This document shows positions 5,770 to 6,799 of a stretch of DNA of 6,799 bases, piece after piece. The notes under the pieces are model-generated. The model saw only the letters and a list, made by a program, of their open reading frames with translations, was not told the origin of the DNA and searched no databases. The position numbers were made by a program, and so were the translations under genes. The stretch is from Candidatus Nitrosopumilus sp. (lineage in GTDB: Archaea; Thermoproteota; Nitrososphaeria; Nitrososphaerales; Nitrosopumilaceae), in contig JAOTUX010000057.1 of assembly GCA_029863665.1 (NCBI GenBank), forward strand, positions 1 to 6,799, given 5' to 3'. Position 1 is the first letter of the stretch, and the number at the start of each line of letters is the position of its first letter.

Positions 5770-6005
5770 TCAGAATAATGGCTTTGTTTTTGATTGTAGA
5801 ACGTATATCTCAAGAATTTCTAACTTGGAATCTGCCTTATAATCCTTTTTTTCTGTAAAAATTTTCATTGAGTTTTGAAATATAGAATAATGATTAGAGA
5901 GAAAAATAATTTGATAAAAAAATTTAATATTTCGGTTTCAACATAAAATTGAAGATATTAAGAAACTACGATCATACTTATAAATCTATACGGTTGAATA
6001 ATTAT
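5770..6005. other. AT-rich intergenic stretch before the B12-binding gene
   Basis: This stretch contains a plus-strand T7 run at 5846-5852 that could end transcripts from the remnant, several A/T tracts, and the promoter of the next gene at its right end. The minus-strand ORF at 5770-5868 (32 aa, MKIFTEKKDYK) is too short to support. Nothing else is recognisable. Confidence 0.4.
5978..5985 (+). promoter_or_regulatory. TATA element of the B12-binding enzyme gene
   Basis: TTATAAAT ends 20 nt before the ATG at 6006, placing its centre about 24 nt upstream. This is the classical archaeal spacing for a transcript starting at the start codon. It supports the choice of that ATG and leaderless translation. 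Confidence 0.6.
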
Positions 6006-6799
6006 ATGAATGAAAAATTATTACTTTGTAAATTACAACACGATATTAATCGTTTATCTAGTCAGGAATACAAACAATTTCTACAATTACGGCGAACTAT
6101 AATTGCAAAAGAAATGCCAAATGAAATCAATGCCGCATGGAATTATAGGAGTTATAATGTTTTATCAATACTTGCCCCAGCATTAACTGAATATGAAAAT
6201 AAAATTGAATTTCCTGGAGATCCAATGTGTTTGTATACTGCACTTTCATATCCTATTGAACAAGTATGCGTTGCAAAAAAAGACCATGATTCAAATTTTA
6301 TAAAATCTAAATCTTCTCCCATAGGAGAATATAATGATCTATGTCCTGCATGGGATATTTTACCTGACAATAATTATCGTGAAAATTGTAAAACAAACCC
6401 TTCTCGAATCAGGGTAAAAACTAGATTAAACACAGATCAATGGGTATTTGATCCTAGGGTATGGAATGCAAAAACAAAATCAAATTTAGAAAAATTACTA
6501 TCATATCACAAACCTAAAGTCATATTAATTAGTACTGTCTCTCCCGCACTTCCCTATGCAATAGATATATCTAAAATGATTAAAAAAATATTGCCAGAAT
6601 CTATAATTGTTCTTGGTGGAAGGCATGTTGATGCAACAACTTTCATTATTAATAACAAAGTTTCTTTTAATAAGTCAAGTGTAGTACATGCAATTAAAAA
6701 ATCTATAATTCCTCAGGTGTTTGATTTTGCCATTGCTAGAGAAGGATATTATGCTTTAGATTTTCTAATGAAAATGATTTCACTATCAATGGACATATA
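6006..6799 (+). CDS. B12-binding domain protein, probable radical SAM enzyme (3'-partial)
   Basis: The frame is open from the ATG at 6006 to the window end (264 residues). The N-terminal ~50 residues are a basic helical region. From about 51 on, the layout matches the cobalamin-binding Rossmann domain of class B radical SAM proteins. NVLSILAPAL is the first strand, followed by PGDPMCLYTALSYPIEQ. HKPKVILISTVSPALPYAIDISKMIKKILPE comes at 168-197, then the glycine-rich strand IVLGGRHVDA at 201-210 and FDFAIAREGYYALDFLMKM at 239-257. The last is the usual 'D-x-x-x-x-x-E-G-E' region, here REGYY. A long insert (about 90-165) separates the two halves. The radical SAM core with its CxxxCxxC cluster motif would lie beyond the window, so the enzyme class is inferred. 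Such enzymes methylate or rearrange unactivated carbons; the substrate is unknown. The start is supported by the TATA element at 5978-5985. Confidence 0.75.
   Translation, partial: MNEKLLLCKLQHDINRLSSQEYKQFLQLRRTIIAKEMPNEINAAWNYRSYNVLSILAPALTEYENKIEFPGDPMCLYTALSYPIEQVCVAKKDHDSNFIKSKSSPIGEYNDLCPAWDILPDNNYRENCKTNPSRIRVKTRLNTDQWVFDPRVWNAKTKSNLEKLLSYHKPKVILISTVSPALPYAIDISKMIKKILPESIIVLGGRHVDATTFIINNKVSFNKSSVVHAIKKSIIPQVFDFAIAREGYYALDFLMKMISLSMDI

Noticed and set aside
5770..5868. Minus-strand 32-aa ORF (MKIFTEKKDYK...)
   Set aside because: Too short, with no ribosome binding site and no recognised similarity; possibly part of the degraded region.
6152..6370. Minus-strand 72-aa open frame
   Set aside because: It lies wholly within the B12-binding enzyme gene on the opposite strand, which has clear domain motifs and a promoter.
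1..6799. CRISPR array, rRNA or tRNA genes
   Set aside because: No regularly spaced repeats and no cloverleaf or rRNA-like stretch were seen on either strand.

Overview
The window most likely comes from a marine or soil ammonia-oxidising archaeon (Nitrososphaerota/Thaumarchaeota, Nitrosopumilus-like). The DNA is AT-rich. It encodes a TFB-like (TFIIB-type) factor with a zinc ribbon and an archaeal FlaK/PibD-type preprotein peptidase. Several genes have TATA elements about 24-26 nt before the start codon, as on leaderless archaeal transcripts. The taxon is inferred from these features and from remembered family resemblance, not from a search.

Layout. On the left, a plus-strand membrane-protein gene enters from outside the window (2-397) and converges on a minus-strand block. 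Read in the direction of transcription (right to left), that block is: a 160-aa unrecognised protein with an internal duplication (4754-4272); a regulatory gap with a perfect 20-bp palindrome (4221-4240) and a TATA element; a translationally coupled trio of TFB-like factor (4171-3314), divergent ParB-like protein (3317-2070) and winged-helix protein (2107-1352); a strong hairpin (1301-1348) directly after the trio; and an A24-type preprotein peptidase (1261-563) that appears to have its own promoter.

Further right is a gene-poor accessory stretch (about 4755-6005). It holds two small minus-strand genes: a 77-aa unknown followed at once by a 47-aa ribbon-helix-helix protein. It also holds a doubtful 49-codon ORF and a decayed remnant of a secreted-protein domain on the plus strand. 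The window ends inside a plus-strand gene for a B12-binding, radical-SAM-type enzyme (6006 onward), with a good promoter and its catalytic half outside the window.

The most unusual part is the TFB-like/ParB-like/winged-helix trio. A basal transcription factor homologue with a reduced core, a ParB fold lacking its signature arginine and a winged-helix protein are locked together by an ATGA overlap. A palindrome in front of the trio looks like an operator or parS-like centromere, and a hairpin closes it. No ParA-type ATPase is visible. A DNA-partition or gene-regulation module using a TFB paralogue is a reasonable hypothesis, not a demonstrated function.
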